A DNA stretch of 64,000 nt from Rutidosis leptorrhynchoides (GCF_046630445.1 NC_092338.1:339287001-339351000), one strand, 5' to 3'. Counted from the stretch's first letter, positions 12,072 through 25,423 are shown. Notes: a model not told the origin generated them from the letters alone. Made by a program: numbers and translations.

Positions 12072-14100
12072 TGTAACAACCCAAACCAACCCTCGACCAA
12101 ACCACGCGAAAATACAAAAAAAATAAAAAATAATTTCCTGTACAGCATACCCGCGCGGCGCGCCAGGTAGGGGCGCGGCGCGCCAAAGTGATCTGTCCGG
12201 AAAGTTTTAAAATGCGAAAAAGATCGGCTAGTTCCCGACATTTTTAGACGACACGCTTTTAACCACACATTCAACTATGTAAAACTATCACGATTCAAAC
12301 ATAAAAATGATGTTTTACAAGTGGGGCCCACATCGGCCGTTTTACGAGTTTAATACAATCTACGAGTTTCGACCACCAAAAAGTTTAAGTTCCAAACTAC
12401 ACAATGAGCATGGCGTTTGGGATTAAACTACTAAAGCCAAATGCGTCCCCTAGCATCAAGCGGGATCTCTAGTCCAAAACGATGCCCTTACCCTTGTCCA
12501 AAACCGAACCTATAAAATGGTAAACAACGAGAGGGTAAGCAAAGCTTAGTGAATGCAATAATTATACGAATACATATATAATTATACCTACTTGCATACA
12601 CTTACACACCAAACCGCAAACACGCTAGCATGCACACTTAGCTTACCGTCACAATAACGAGCTATAAATCACCAATACTACAAGCTAGCGTAATAACCGC
12701 ATATGAATATAACTCGAATAATATAATATGCTTACAACACAAATAACCATGGTCGACCAATAGTAAAAGGGAACGGCGCTCGCGAAAACGCCATCGGTGT
12801 TCATAACATCCGTTAGGGCACTTAACACCTCGCACCACTAACCCCTAGGGTGGCACCTTAACACCTCGGCACATCACCCCGAGTGGCATCTTAACACCTC
12901 GATGCAACACTCATTATTTTACGGAGTGGTGTCTTAACACCTCGACACTACACTCCTAGGTGGCATCTTAACACCTCGATGCTACACCCGAGTGGCATCT
13001 TAACACCTCGATGCTACACTCTTCACGTGAAACGTGGTGTCTTAACACCTCGACACTACACCTTTCACGCTACAACAAATAGATACATTATATACATACG
13101 CATATAATTATTCCACTCACCTCAAAGTCTTGTGAAAAGATACCCGAGCTTGCAAGACCTCAAAGTAACGTACCTATCATATTATACACATCATCAAACG
13201 CAAACTCAAGTCGGTCAACCAACCCTTTCACCATTCTAAGCCATTTTGACCCAATGGTGCAATTTCAACCCATTTGCACCCTTAACCCTAAATTGGGTCA
13301 ACACATACCAAAACCCTAATCATTCGTCAAGATGGGTTTAAAACACATTTAGGTCGCAAGGCTAACTCGTTTTCATAATTGCTAGGCCACTTTGGTCATT
13401 AAAGACTCATTTGACCCATTTCAAGGTCAACACACCCATTTGGGTCATCCATACCCAATAACACCCATTTACATATTATTAAAGTGTTCTAGCACTAACT
13501 AACTAAATTTAAGACTCAAAAGTCCAATTAACACATTCAAACCCTAGGTTAGTCATCAATGAGCCTTCATAACCCATATTCACCCAAAATCCCCAAAATA
13601 CTAACAAAATGGGTCTTTGGTTCATCACTAGCCCAAACCCTAACCCTTAAAGCAATTAAAGTAAGAAATTGGGTTTTATAACTTACCAACACAATCACCA
13701 CGTAGCTATCGACTAGATGAACGACTTTATAACTTGCACCGAGACCCGATTCAACCTCTTTTACCCTTTAATGGAGCTTTCTCTCTCAAGGATTGCACTC
13801 TCTCTCTAGAGTTTAATTGGAGAAGATGAGGTTGTTGTGGGAGTAGTAAATGAGCTCCCCAAAACTGATCTAGGGTATTAGATTCGGCCCCAAAGTGAAA
13901 TTACACAATTGCCCTCAAAATATCTATTTTAAAAGAAGAGGAGAATCTGTCGCAGACAGATGGCGCGGCGCGCCACCTAGCCGCGCGGCGCGCGACCTCC
14001 CAGTTCAGCATTTTTTGTCTTTTTAATTATGTGCAACAAAAACCCCAAACTTGAGTAACTCATATACACATATGTACACTACGAATATTCGGGTCTTACA
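12072..14100 (-). repeat. 5' LTR of the chromovirus
   Basis: A 2,029-base partner of 5148-7201, with the same stem-loop array (12812-13069), putative intron borders (13120/13119 donor, 12511-12510 acceptor) and GC-rich palindromes (12151-12187 and 13961-13996). It is about 25 bases shorter because of one indel near 12430. Confidence 0.93.
12812..13069 (-). repeat. Seven-unit stem-loop array in the chromovirus 5' LTR
   Basis: The second copy of the array described at 5913-6170, essentially identical, with all seven loops and both arm types kept. Confidence 0.88.
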
Positions 14101-14533
14101 TTTACGCACTTTTATTTATCGCAATTTCAATTTTGTTATTTACTTTAAGCTTTAATTTAAGTTATATTTATTTTTAATATTTTACATTAGGTTTTAACTG
14201 CGACTAAAGTTTTTAAAATTGACAAACCGGTCATTAAACGGTAAAAACCCTCTTTTATAATAATAATACTACTTATATATATTTTTGTATTTTTACAATT
14301 ATAAGTTAAAAATATAGCGTTAAACTTGGCGAGTTCCCTGTGGACGAACCGGACTTACTAAAAACTACACTACTGTACGATTAGGTACACTGCCTATAAG
14401 TGTTGTAGCAAGGTTTAGGTATTTCCACTCTATAAATAAATAAATAACTTGTGTAAAATTGTATCGTATTTAATAGAATTTCCTAGTAAATTAATAGTAT
14501 TTTGTACCCCTTCGCTTTAACACCAAGTATTTT

Positions 14534-14551
14534 TGGCGCCGCTGCTGGGGA
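14534..14551 (+). other. Primer-binding site of Athila-1 (tRNA-Asp type)
   Basis: TGGCGCCGCTGCTGGGGA starts eight bases after the 5' LTR. It resembles the TGGCGCCGTTGCCGGGG site used by Athila elements, the complement of the tRNA-Asp 3' end, with two differences. Confidence 0.8.
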
Positions 14552-15820
14552 CTTTCTTAAACGCCGGAAGCAAAACGCTATATATATAATAAAAAAAAAG
14601 ATTTTTAATTTACTTTTGTAAAAATATGTTTTAAATATTAAAAATACAAAAATATAAAAAGAAAAATATCTATATATTTATTTTTAAGAGTTTGTTTAAA
14701 ATATATAAAGTTAAAAAGTATTTTTATTTCTATTTTAGTTTTTAAATATAAGTATTTTATTATTTTATATAAATATTTATTTATATTAAAAATAGAAAAA
14801 CAGAAGAAAAAAAAAAGTACTCGGCCCAGAACTGTAGCAGCCCAAAACCTGACACGAAACCCTACTCCATGCGACCGCATGGATTTTTAACGCAAAGACC
14901 ATGCGATCGCATGGCCTGATCTGACACGCCACATCTGACCTGGTACTGCAATAATTACGGATTATTAATTATTATTATTATTCTAAACCCTAATTAGGGT
15001 TAATTATTTAAATAATTATTTTAGTTTTTAGTTTTAATTTGTATTTTAAGTATTAATTAGTTTTAATAAATATATAAACTTAATACTTTTATAAAATAAA
15101 TAATATATAAATAATATTTTTATAAAAATTGTACTTTTTACAACTTTAAGTTTATTTTTTTATTTTATATTTTTTTATTTGTTTTAGCGTAATATTTGTA
15201 TTTTTCGTTCGTATTTAGTTTTAAGTCATAGTTTTTGCCGTAGTTATTTTTATTTCTAGATTTTTAGGCTTTGCCGTAAAATCCCTTAAGTGCTTTTTCT
15301 TTAGACTAAGATTTAGATGCTTTAGAATTTTGCGACGCTGTTCTAAGATTTTAGTACTTTTTAAGTTATTGCCGTTTTGAATATAGAATTCCTTTTAAGC
15401 TTTAATACTTTTAGACGTAACTTTTAATTTTAGTTTTTAGACTTTTAAGTTTCGACGCGCTGCGTTCTTTTTATTATTTTTCGACCTTTTATTTTTCAAA
15501 GTTTTCCGACGCGCTCTTTTTCTTTCTTATTTCACGACACTTTAGTTTTTAGGACATAGAATTTTCTATTTCTTCTCTAAAATTTCTTTAAATTTCAACG
15601 AAAAATTATTTTAAGTGGTTAAATTGATAGACATCCAAAATTTTCTGGTTCGTAGTAATAGTTGGATTTGTTAGTGGCGAGTTGTGGGCTTCCGATTTAA
15701 AGGGTTCTGGCTACCTGCTGCATCTATTGGCTATTCGAAACGTGGGCAAAATCATAAAAGTCTATTAATTTGATAACTTATATAATTTTTATTTTTTATA
15801 ACTAATAGGATATTCAGTGA
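14552..15820 (+). other. Athila-1 leader between primer site and gag
   Basis: A long non-coding, T-rich leader. It contains a palindrome pair (14867-14882 imperfect, 14899-14914 perfect CCATGCGATCGCATGG) followed by AT-rich runs. Nothing coding is visible. Long leaders are usual in Athila elements. Confidence 0.7.
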
Positions 15821-18619
15821 ATGCACCGAGCAAAACGTTCACCACCTTTTATACGTTCACCACCTGTAACTCGATCAAGACATCTAGCAAATATTGTCGC
15901 CGTTGATTTTTCTTTATAATCATCATCTAGTCAACCAAGTACTCCAATTCAAATTTCCGATAATCCATTTTTTGAACCCGACCTCACAATTGAGAATCCG
16001 GAAGATATTCAGGGACAATTCAGAGATCCTGAACCATTAATCTTTCCTCCGGAACTACCAATCATTCAAACAGAAATTGTCGAGGAACAACCCATTAAGT
16101 CAGAATCCTCTAGTGATTCAGAATCAACAAATTCAATCATGGAAAATCTGGAACCTCGAAGTATGGAAGACCGAATGCGAGCTAAACGCACAGGCCAAGG
16201 TCACGCAATTATTCAACCAGACATTAATGCGCCAGATTATGAAATCAAAGGACAAATCCTACACATGGTAACTAATCAATGCCAATTTAGTGGTGCGCCG
16301 AAGGAAGATCCAAATGAACATCTTCGTACCTTTAATACGATTTGTACTTTATTTAAAATAAGAGAAGTGGAGGATGAATAGATATATCTCATGTTATTTC
16401 CCTGGACTTTAAAGGGAGAAGCCAAAGATTGGTTTGAATTATTACCTGAAGGGGCGATTGATACATGGGATGTTTTAGTTGAAAAATTTCTTAAACAATT
16501 CTTTCCGGCATCTAAAGCCGTGAGACTTCAAGGAGAAATTTTTACGTTCACACAAAAGCCAAATGAAACTCTATATGAAGCATGGACAAGATTTGGAAAG
16601 TTATTGAGAGGATGTCCGCAACATGGTTTAGACACTTGTCAAATAGTACAAATATTCTACCAAGGATGCGACATCACTACAAGAAAAGACATAGATATAG
16701 CAGCTGGTGGTTCCATTATGAAGAAAACCGCAACTGACGCTTACAAAATTATTGATAACACTGCTTCCCACTCATATGAGTGGCACCAAGAAAAAGATAT
16801 CGTTAGATTATCTAAAGCAGCTAGAGCCGATTCTAGCCATGACTTCGATTCCATTTCTGCAAAGATAGATGCTGTCGAGAGACGAATGGAAAAAATGACT
16901 AAAGATATCCACTCAATACGAATTAGTTGTGAGCAGTGTGGAGGACCACATTTGACAAAAGATTGTCTCAGTATTGAACAAACAATGGAACAAAGAGAGA
17001 ATGTTTCATACATGAACCAAAGGCCTGGAAATAATTATCAAAATAATTATCAACCTCCAAGACCAATCTACAATCAAAACCAGAATTATAATCGAAATGT
17101 TTCATACAATAACCAACAAGGTCCTAGTAATCAACAAGTATCCAATAATACTTACAATCAGCAAAGACCTATTTTTCAAAACAAAACACCACAAACCGAT
17201 GATAAAAAGCCAAATTTAGAAGATATGATGTCGAAGCTAGTTGAATCTCAAACTCAGTTTTTCACATCTCAGAAACAAACGAATGAACAAAATGCTCAAG
17301 CGTTTAGAAATCAACAAGCTTCTATTCAAAATTTGGAACAAGAAGTAAGTAACCTAGCAAGGTTAATAGGTGAAAGAAAACCGGGCAGTCTACCTAGTGA
17401 TACAAATGCTAACCTCCGGAATGAAACAGCTAAAGCCATTACCATAAGAAGTGGTATTACACTTAAACCACCTGAAATACCTGTAATTTCTGATGACTCT
17501 ATTCCTACTCCACAAGAACCACAATCTGAGCAAGATAAGGAAACAGAACCGGTAGTTAAAAAGGTTAATGAAGATAACACAGTTATGGCTAAACCTTATG
17601 TTAAACCATACCAACCACCACTTCCTTACCCGAGTAAAATGAGAAAAGAGAGACTTGAAGCCGAGCAATCCAAATTCTTGGATATGTTTAAACAGATAAA
17701 TGTAAATCTTCCTTTCATTGATGTAATTTCAGGAATGCCAAGATATGCAAAATTCTTGAAAGATCTAATCACAAATAGAAAGAAAATGGAAGAACTCTCG
17801 GCTGTTACTATGAATGCAAATTGTTCTGCAGTGCTGTTGAATAAGATACCAGAAAAATTATCAGATCCAGGAAGTTTCACGATTCCATATTTTCTGGGTA
17901 GTCTTAGTTCAATAGAAGCATTGGCAGACTTAGGTGCTAGTATAAATTTAATGCCGTATTCACTATACGCTAAACTAGACCTTGTAGAATTGAAACCAAC
18001 AAGAATAAGTATACAACTAGCAGATCGATCAGTAAAATATCCTAGAGGGATAATGGAAAACATGCTAGTTAAAGTTGGTACTTTAGTATTTCCAGTAGAT
18101 TTTGTTATTCTAGACATGGAAGAAGATTCTCGAGTTCCTCTCATATTAGGAAGACCATTCTTAAACACGGCTAAAGCAATAATAGACGTGTTTGGTAAGA
18201 AACTGACCCTAAGTATAGAGGACGAGAGTGTTACCTTTTCTGTTGAGAGAGCTATGCAACAACCGCAATCTGCAGATGATACATGTTATTATATTCAAAC
18301 TATAGATTTACATGCAGAATTGTTAGAAGAATTTCCAGAATTACAAGGAACAGGAGAATGTTCTTTAGGAGAAGGAACTGAACCAATTGATGAATCTGAA
18401 ATGTTAGCTACACTTATGGCTAATGGATATGAACCAACAACAGAACAAATTCAAATGCTAAAAGAAAAAGACAGATATCGATATAAATCATCGATAGAAG
18501 AACCACCGACATTAGAGTTAAAGCCACTTCCAAACCATTTGAAATACACTTATTTACATGGTGAATCTGAATTACCTGTAATAATATCGTCTTCTCTTAC
18601 TGAAAATGAAAAATCTTAA
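15821..18619 (+). CDS. Athila-1 gag-protease region (fossil)
   Basis: The gag core shows the Athila hallmark sequence around 16.39-16.75 kb: WTLKGEAKDWFELLPEG, FFPASKAVRLQGEI, and LYEAWTRFGKLLRGCPQHG followed by QIFYQG. A single knuckle-like motif CEQCGGPHLTKDC lies near 16.93-16.97 kb. After a Q/N-rich linker (about 17.0-17.3 kb) and a proline-rich spacer, an aspartic-protease-like domain carries DLGASINLMP (about 17.93 kb) and ILGRPFLNT (about 18.14 kb). Gag would assemble particles and the protease would process the polyprotein. The main frame is long (742 residues), while the N-terminal part is broken about twice. Confidence 0.85.
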
Positions 18620-18628
18620 CTCATTTCT

Positions 18629-21600
18629 GTGCTAAAAGCTCATAAACCAGCTATTACATGGAAGATTCATGATATTAAAGGCATAAGTCCTTCATATTGC
18701 ACACATAAAATCCTTATGGAAGAAGGTCATAAAATGCATGTGCAACGCCAACGAATACTAAATCCTAATAGGCAAGATGTTGTTAAAAAAGAAATTATTA
18801 AACTGCTAGATGCAGGATTAATTTATCTAATCTCTGATAGTCCATGGGTAAGCCCAGTTCAATGTGTACCAAAGAAGGGTGGCATGACTTGAAATGTCCC
18901 GTTCATACTGATTATAAACGTTCCATATTAATTGATTTCGTTGCGAGGTTTTGACCTCTATATGAGACGTTTTTCAAAGACTGCATTCATTTTTAAAACA
19001 ACCATAACCTTTATTTTATCAATAAAGGTAAAATAATGATAATCTAAAATATACTGTTTACACATGACCATTACATAATGGTTTACAATAGAAATATATT
19101 ACATCGACATATGTTTCTTGAATGCAGGTTTTACATAATATCATACAAACATGGACTCCAAATCTTGTCCTTATTTTAGTATGCAATAGCGGAAGCTCTT
19201 AATATTCACCTGAGAATAAACATGCTTTAAACGTCAACAAAAATGTTGGTGAGTTATAGGTTTAACCTATATAAATCAAATCGTAACAATAGACCACAAG
19301 ATTTCATATTTCAATATACATCCCATACATAGAGATAAAAATCATTTATATGGTGAACACCTGGTAACCAACATTAACAAGATGCATATATAAGAATATC
19401 CCCATCATTCCGGGACACCCTTCGGATATGATATAAATTTCGAAGTACTAAAGCATCCGGTACTTTGGATGGGGTTCGTTAGGTCCAATAGATCTATCTT
19501 TAGGATTCGCGTCAATTAGGGTGTCTGTTCCCTAATTCTTAGATTACCAGACTTAATAAAAAGGGGCATATTCGATTTTGATAATTCAACCATAGAATGT
19601 AGTTTCACGTACTTGTGTCTATTTTGTAAATCATTTATAAAACCTGCATGTATTCTCATCCCAAAAATATTAGATTTTAAAAGTGGGACTATAACTCACT
19701 TTCACAGATTTTTTTACTTCATCGGGAAGTAAGACTTGGCCACTGGTCGATTCACGAACCTATAACAAATATGTACATATATATCAAAGTATGTTCAAAA
19801 TATATTTACAACACTTTTAATACATTTTGATGTTTTAAGTTTATTAAGTCAGCTGTCCTCGTTAGTAACCTACAACTAGTTGTCCACAGTTAGATGTACA
19901 GAAATAAATCGATATATATTATCTTGAATCAATCCACGACCCAGTGTATACATATCTCAGTATTGATCACAACTCAAACTATATATATTTTGGAATCAAC
20001 CTCAACCCTGTATAGCTAACTCCAACATTCACATATAGAGTGTCTATGGTTGTTCCGAAATATATATAGATATGTTGACATGATAGGTCGAAACATTGTA
20101 TACGTGTCTATGGTATCTCAAGATTACATAATATACAATACAAGTTGATTAAGTTATGGTTGGAATAGATTTGTTACCAATTTTCACGTAGCTAAAATGA
20201 GTAGTTTTTACCAATTTTGTTTTGCTCGCCATTTCTTCGTTTCTAATCCGTTTTGAGTGATTTAAGCGGCCACGGTTTCGTATTGAACTTGAATTTATGA
20301 AACTAAACAGAAAAGGTATAGGTTTATAGTTGAAAATACAATTACAAGTCGTTTTTGAAAGAGGTAGTCATTTCCGTCGAAAGAACGACATCTTGATGAC
20401 TGTTTTGAAAAACATACTTTCACTTTGAGTTTAACCATGATTTTTGGATATGGTTTCATGTTCATAAGAAAAATCATTTTCACAGAAGTATAGCTTTTAA
20501 ATCAAAGTTTTTCATAGTTTTTAATTATCCAAACCAAAACAGCCCCCGGTTGTAACTACGACGGCGTAAATCCGATTTTATGGTGTTTATCGTGTTTCCG
20601 GGTTTTAAATCATTAAGTTAGCATATCATATAGATATAGATCATGTGTATAGTTGATTTTAAAAGTGTAGTTAAAAGGATTAACTTTATTTGCGAACAAG
20701 TTTAGAATTAACTAAACTATGTTCTAGTGATTACTAGTTTACCACTTTGAATATGATAGCTTTTTATGTATGAATCGAATGATGTTATGAACATCATTAC
20801 TACCTTAAGTTCCTTGGATAAACCTACTGGAAAAGAGAAAAAAGGATCTAGCTTCAACGGATCCTTGGATGGCTCGAAGTTCTTGAAGCAGAATCATGAC
20901 ACGAAAACAAGTTCAAGTAAGATCATCACTTGAAATAAGATTGTTATAGTTATAGAAATTGAACCAAAGTTTGAATATGATTATTACCTTGTATTAGAAT
21001 GATAACCTACTGTAATAAACAAAGATTTCTTGAGGTTGGATGATCACCTTACAAGATTGGAAGTGAGCTAGCAAACTTGAAAGTATTCTTGATTTTATGT
21101 AACTAGAACTTGTAGAATTTATGAAGAACACTTAGAACTTGAAGTTAGAACTTGAGAGAGATCAATTAGATAAAGAAAATTGAAGAATGAAAGTGTTTTT
21201 AGGTGTTTTTGGTCGTTGGTGTATGGATTAGATATAAAGGATATGTAATTTTATTTTCATGTAAATAAGTCATGAATGATTACTCATATTTTTGTAATTT
21301 TATGAGATATTTCATGCTAGTTGCCAAATGATGGTTTCCACATGTGTTAGGTGACTCACATGGGCTGCTAAGAGCTGATCATTGGAGTGTATATACCAAT
21401 AGTACATATATCTAAAAGCTGTGTATTGTACAAGTACGAATACGGGTGCATACGAGTAGAATTGTTGATGAAACTGAACGAGGATGTATTGTAAGCATTT
21501 TTGTTAAGTAGAAGTATTTTGATAAGTGTCTTGAAGTCTTTCAAAAGTGTATGAATACATATTAAAACACTACATGTATATACATTTTAACTGAGTCGTT

Positions 21601-24600
21601 AAGTCATCGTTAGTCGTTACATGTAAGTGTTGTTTTGAGACCTTTAGGTTAACGATCTTGTTAAATGTTGTTAACCCAAAGTTTATAATATCAAATGAGA
21701 TTTTAAATTATTATATTATCATAATATTATGATATATTAATATATCTTAATATGATATATACATTTAAATGTCGTTACAACGATAATCGTTACATATATG
21801 TCTCGTTTCGAAATCCTTAAGTTAGTAGTCTTGTTTTTACTTATGTAGTTCATTGTTAATACACTTAATGATATATTTAATTATCATATTATCATGTTAT
21901 ATATAATATAACAATGTATTAATATGCTTCATATATACTTAGTAAGACGTGGTTATAACGATAATCGTTATATGTATCGTTTCGAGTTTCATACGTCAAT
22001 AGTCTCCTTTTTAAGTATATAACTTATTGTTACTATTTTTAATGAGATACTTGATGATCATTATATCATTTTAAACATATATATTTATTCATTTATGTAT
22101 CATCATGTCATATACAATTTATAGCGTTCGTGAATCATTGGTCAAACTGGGTAATCAGACGTTTACAAAATTTCCGTTTCAATTAACCAAGTCTTAACAA
22201 GTTTGATTGCTTAACATGTTGGAAACATTTAATCATGTAAATATAGTTTTCATTAAACATATAATCATAGAAAGGTTCGAAAAAGTTCGGGTCACTACAT
22301 GACTGTCATCACAAATGAAAAAAATGAGCTTATTCCTACTAGGACTGTAACAGGATGGCGTGTTTGTATTGATTATAGAAAATTAAATGACTCCACCAGA
22401 AAAGATCACTTTCCATTACTTTTCATTGATCAAATGTTGGAAAGATTAGCCGAGAATAGTTACTATTGTTTTCTTGACTGTTTTTTCGGATATTTTCAAA
22501 TTCCAATAGCACCCGAAGATTAAGAGAAAACCATGTTCACGTGCCCTTATGGTACTTTTGCTTACAAACGCATGCCATTTGGGCTTTGCAACGCCCCTGC
22601 AACCTTTCAAAGGTGCATGATGGCGATTTTTCACGACATGATAGAAGAATGCATGGAAGTTTTCATGGATAACTTTTCAGTCTTCGGTGATACTTTTGAA
22701 ACATGTCTAGTTAATCTTGAACGAATTTTATTAGATGCGAACAATCAAATCTAGTACTTAATTGGGATAAATGCCATTTCATGGTTAAAGAAGGCATCGT
22801 TTTCGGTCATAAAATTTCAAAGGAAGCAATTGAAGTGGATAGAGCTAAAGTAGATGTAATTGCTAAACTTCCACATCCCACCAATGTTAGAGGATATAGG
22901 AGTTTTCTAGGGCATGCCGGTTTTTACCGACGTTTCATAAAAGATTTTTCTAAAATTGCCACTCCTATGAATAAACTCCTAGAAAAGGATGCTCCATTCA
23001 TCTTTTCAGATGAATGCATCAAATCTTTTAATATTCTTAAATAAAAACTTACTAATGCGCCGATCATGATAACTCCAAATTGGAATCTACCGTTTGAACT
23101 AATGTGCGATGCAAGTGATTTTGCAATGGGAGCCGTTTTAGGACAAATGATTGAAAAACGATTTCAACCTATATATTATGCTAGTAAGACGTTACAAGGA
23201 GCACAAACAAATTACACAACTACTGAAAAATAACTCCTTGCTATTGTCTTTGCTTTTGACAAATTTCGTTCATATCTCGTTCTAGCTAAAACGGTGGTCT
23301 ATACCGATCATTCTGCTCTTAGATACCTATTTTCAAAACAAGATGCCAAACCAAGATTAATTCGTTAGATCTTAATCTGACTAGAGTTCGATATTGAAAT
23401 CCGAGATAAAAAGGGAGCAGAAAATCTCGCCGCTGATCATCTTTTTCGTCTTGAAAATCCTGAATTAGAAGTTCTGAATGAATCGGCCATACAAGATAAC
23501 TTTCCTGATGAATATCTATTGAAGATAGATTATAGTGAAATTCCATGGTTTGCAGACTATGCAAACTACTTAGTATGTGGATTCCTTGAAAAAGGATTAT
23601 CGTACCAAAAAAGAAAGAAATTCTTTAGTGATATAAAACACTATTTCTGGGAAGATCCACATTTGTTTAAAAGTTGTCCTGATGGAATAATACACCGATG
23701 TGTATTCGGAGATGAAGCCAGTCAAATCTTAAACCATTGTCTCACAGGACCAACATGAGGGCATTATGGGCCTCAACTCACAGCAAGAAAAGTTTACGAT
23801 GCTGGATTCTATTGGCCTACAATTTTCAAAGACGCACACCTTCTTTGCAAATCCTGTGATGCTTGTCAAAGGGCCGGAAAAATAAGTCAACGTGATGAAA
23901 TGCCACAAAATGTTATTCAAGCATGTGAAGTATTTGACATTTGGGGTATTGACTTTATGGGTCCATTTCCAAAATCTCATAATAATCTCTACATTCTCGT
24001 TGCCATTGATTATGTATCTAAATGGGAGGAAGCACAAGCTCTCCCAACTAACGATGCACGAGTTGTAGTCAACTTTTTAAAACGTCTTTTTGCAAGGTCC
24101 GGAACACCGAAAGCTTTAATAAGTGATCGGGGTACTCATTTTTGTAATAATCAACTTGAGAAAGTTCTTAAAAGATATGGAGTAACTCATAAAATCTCAA
24201 CCGCTTATCATCCACAAACAAGTGGACAAGTTGAAAATACCAACCGAGCTTTGAAACGTATTCTAGAGAAAACCGTATGATCAAATCTGAAGGAATGGTC
24301 CATGAAATTGGAGGATGCACTCTGGGCTTTTAGAACAGCCTACAAAACTCCAATTGGAACCACACCTTTTAGACTCGTTTACGGAAAAGCATGTCATCTT
24401 CCAGTAGAAATTGAACACAAAGCATTTTGGGCTTTGAAGACATGTAATCTTGATTTACATGAAGCCGGACGTCTACTGTTTAGTCAACTAAACGAATTAG
24501 AAGAATTAAGACATGAAGCATACGAAAATTCGTTGATCTATAAAGAAAGAACGAAGAAATGGCATGATAAAAGAATCAGAAGTTCAAAAGAATTTAAGGA

Positions 24601-24835
24601 AGGAGATAAAGTTCTTCTTTTCAATTCACGGTTCAAGCTATTTCCTGAAAAATTGAAATTAAGATTGTCTGGACCATTCATAGTCAAAAGAGTTTTCCCA
24701 TACGGAACGGTAGAATTAATAAATTCAAATGGGATTGAATTTAAAGTTAATGGTCACAGAGTTAAACATTACATAGATAATCCAATGAAAGTTGAAAATG
24801 AAGTTAATCACAATTTCGACACCACAGCTAACTAA
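18629..24835 (+). CDS. Athila-1 pol region: RT, RNase H, integrase, interrupted by a solo LTR (fossil)
   Basis: The start of RT ([12 protein letters not shown]) lies before the solo LTR at 18890-22299 and the rest follows it. RT motifs include [12 protein letters not shown] (about 22.35 kb), [14 protein letters not shown] (about 22.58 kb) and the polymerase active-site block near 22.67 kb. RNase H begins at [14 protein letters not shown] (about 23.11 kb). The integrase zinc-binding region ends CDACQRAGK (about 23.88 kb). The integrase core runs from [10 protein letters not shown] through DRGTHFCNN to [14 protein letters not shown] (about 23.95-24.24 kb). A C-terminal [14 protein letters not shown] segment follows, with no chromodomain. 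The region carries several breaks and cannot make one product as it stands. Confidence 0.88.
18890..22299 (-). mobile_element. Solo LTR S1 inside Athila-1 pol (fossil)
   Basis: A 3,410-base LTR with no coding domain and no adjacent primer site or purine tract. It is bounded by TGACT on both sides (18885-18889 and 22300-22304). In its own orientation (minus strand) it starts TGTAGTGACCCGAAC and ends GGGACATTTCA, matching the LTR ends of R1 and R2 in layout. Internal landmarks shared with R1 and R2 LTRs include the block GGTGTTCACCATATAAATGA and AGTACCGGATGCTTTAGTACTTCG. It is best read as the product of LTR-LTR recombination, which removes the interior. It is diverged from R1/R2, so it is a sister subfamily. 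Confidence 0.88.
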
Positions 24836-24846
24836 GTGTGGGAAGG
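24836..24846 (+). other. Purine-tract-like motif after Athila-1 pol
   Basis: AAGTGTGGGAAGG-type motif right at the end of pol. Similar motifs lie near 29193, 29551 and at the 3' LTR border (30838-30853). Confidence 0.5.
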
Positions 24847-25006
24847 TTCGAATCTTTTTAGGGTAATATATATTTCTGTTAGAGTTAGATATTCTGTTTT
24901 CATGTAGTTTCCGAAAATGGAATCCGTATGGTCTTTCCCTAGCAGACCCTAAAGAACTAGTCTTCTTCCCCCATTCTGAATTTTTATTTTTTTTAGGTTT
25001 TACGAG

Positions 25007-25423
25007 ATGAAGAATTCCTTTGATCTGAACCATGGTCTAATGCTACATGCTATGATTACTAAACGTAATAATGACACACTTTCGAGTGAACTGGTATCAT
25101 TCATAAGAGGCAAAATGGACGGAGTAAGAAAAGAACTCAGAAAAGATCATCATAAGATACATTTTGGTAAAGAAAAATCAAAATCTGCAACAAAAAGAAG
25201 AGCACGACACCTTGAAAGATGTTATAAATGCGGAAAATGGTCACACGAAGGTAAATGTTCAAATAATCAAACATATTCTAATACCGAATTTGTTACTCTT
25301 TGCAGAGAAGGACCATTCATATGTTTAGAAAAAAAGATATTTAAGATTCGAGGTTATGCTTACGTAGCTATGGAAAACCAAATCACACGACTCTCATATG
25401 AGTCGGCTAAAGTAGGTCTCTGA
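25007..25423 (+). CDS. Small ORF with a zinc-knuckle-like motif between pol and env-like region (fossil)
   Basis: An open frame of 138 residues, starting MKNSFDLNHG, that matches no protein I recognise. It is basic (EKSKSATKRRARH) and has a knuckle-like cluster CYKCGKWSHEGKC (C-x2-C-x4-H-x3-C, about residues 72-84). It lies about 170 bases after pol in the same strand, in a part of Athila-1 that is usually non-coding. It could be an accessory nucleic-acid-binding protein or a relic of gag. It looks open, but I cannot show that it is used. Confidence 0.5.
   Translation: MKNSFDLNHGLMLHAMITKRNNDTLSSELVSFIRGKMDGVRKELRKDHHKIHFGKEKSKSATKRRARHLERCYKCGKWSHEGKCSNNQTYSNTEFVTLCREGPFICLEKKIFKIRGYAYVAMENQITRLSYESAKVGL

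Larger units (their letters stand above)
5148..14100 (-). mobile_element. Tekay/Del-like chromovirus, full length with both LTRs (fossil)
   Basis: This is a minus-strand Ty3/gypsy element with LTRs 5148-7201 (3' LTR) and 12072-14100 (5' LTR), flanked by TTTAC (5143-5147 and 14101-14105). LTR ends are TGTAAGACCC...GGGTTGTTACA in element orientation. The primer site, complementary to initiator tRNA-Met (TGGTATCAGAGC), lies next to the 5' LTR at about 12050-12069. The purine tract GTGGGGGAGAGT (7202-7213) abuts the 3' LTR. Gag, protease, RT, RNase H, integrase and a C-terminal chromodomain-like segment are all present. By eye the LTRs differ at roughly fifteen to twenty positions plus one indel of about 30 bases over 2 kb, so the insertion is recent. 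It looks nearly whole, with two or three breaks in pol. Confidence 0.92.
3604..14525 (+). repeat. 5' LTR of Athila-1, split by the chromovirus
   Basis: The LTR parts are 3604-5147 and 14106-14525, about 1,964 bases together, against 1,966 for the 3' LTR. A TATA-like box, TATAAAAA (4143-4150), and a downstream pyrimidine-rich stretch (CTTTTTCTTTCTTCTTACTC) mark the probable U3/R border. A TA microsatellite follows (about 4219-4261). The chromovirus interrupts the LTR at a TTTAC site, and joining the flanks recreates the sequence seen uninterrupted in the 3' LTR near 32390-32410. Confidence 0.88.

Noticed and set aside
18890-22299. Solo LTR S1 as an intron or host gene inside pol
   Set aside because: The five-base duplication, the LTR-type ends and the similarity to R1/R2 LTRs show it is an insertion.
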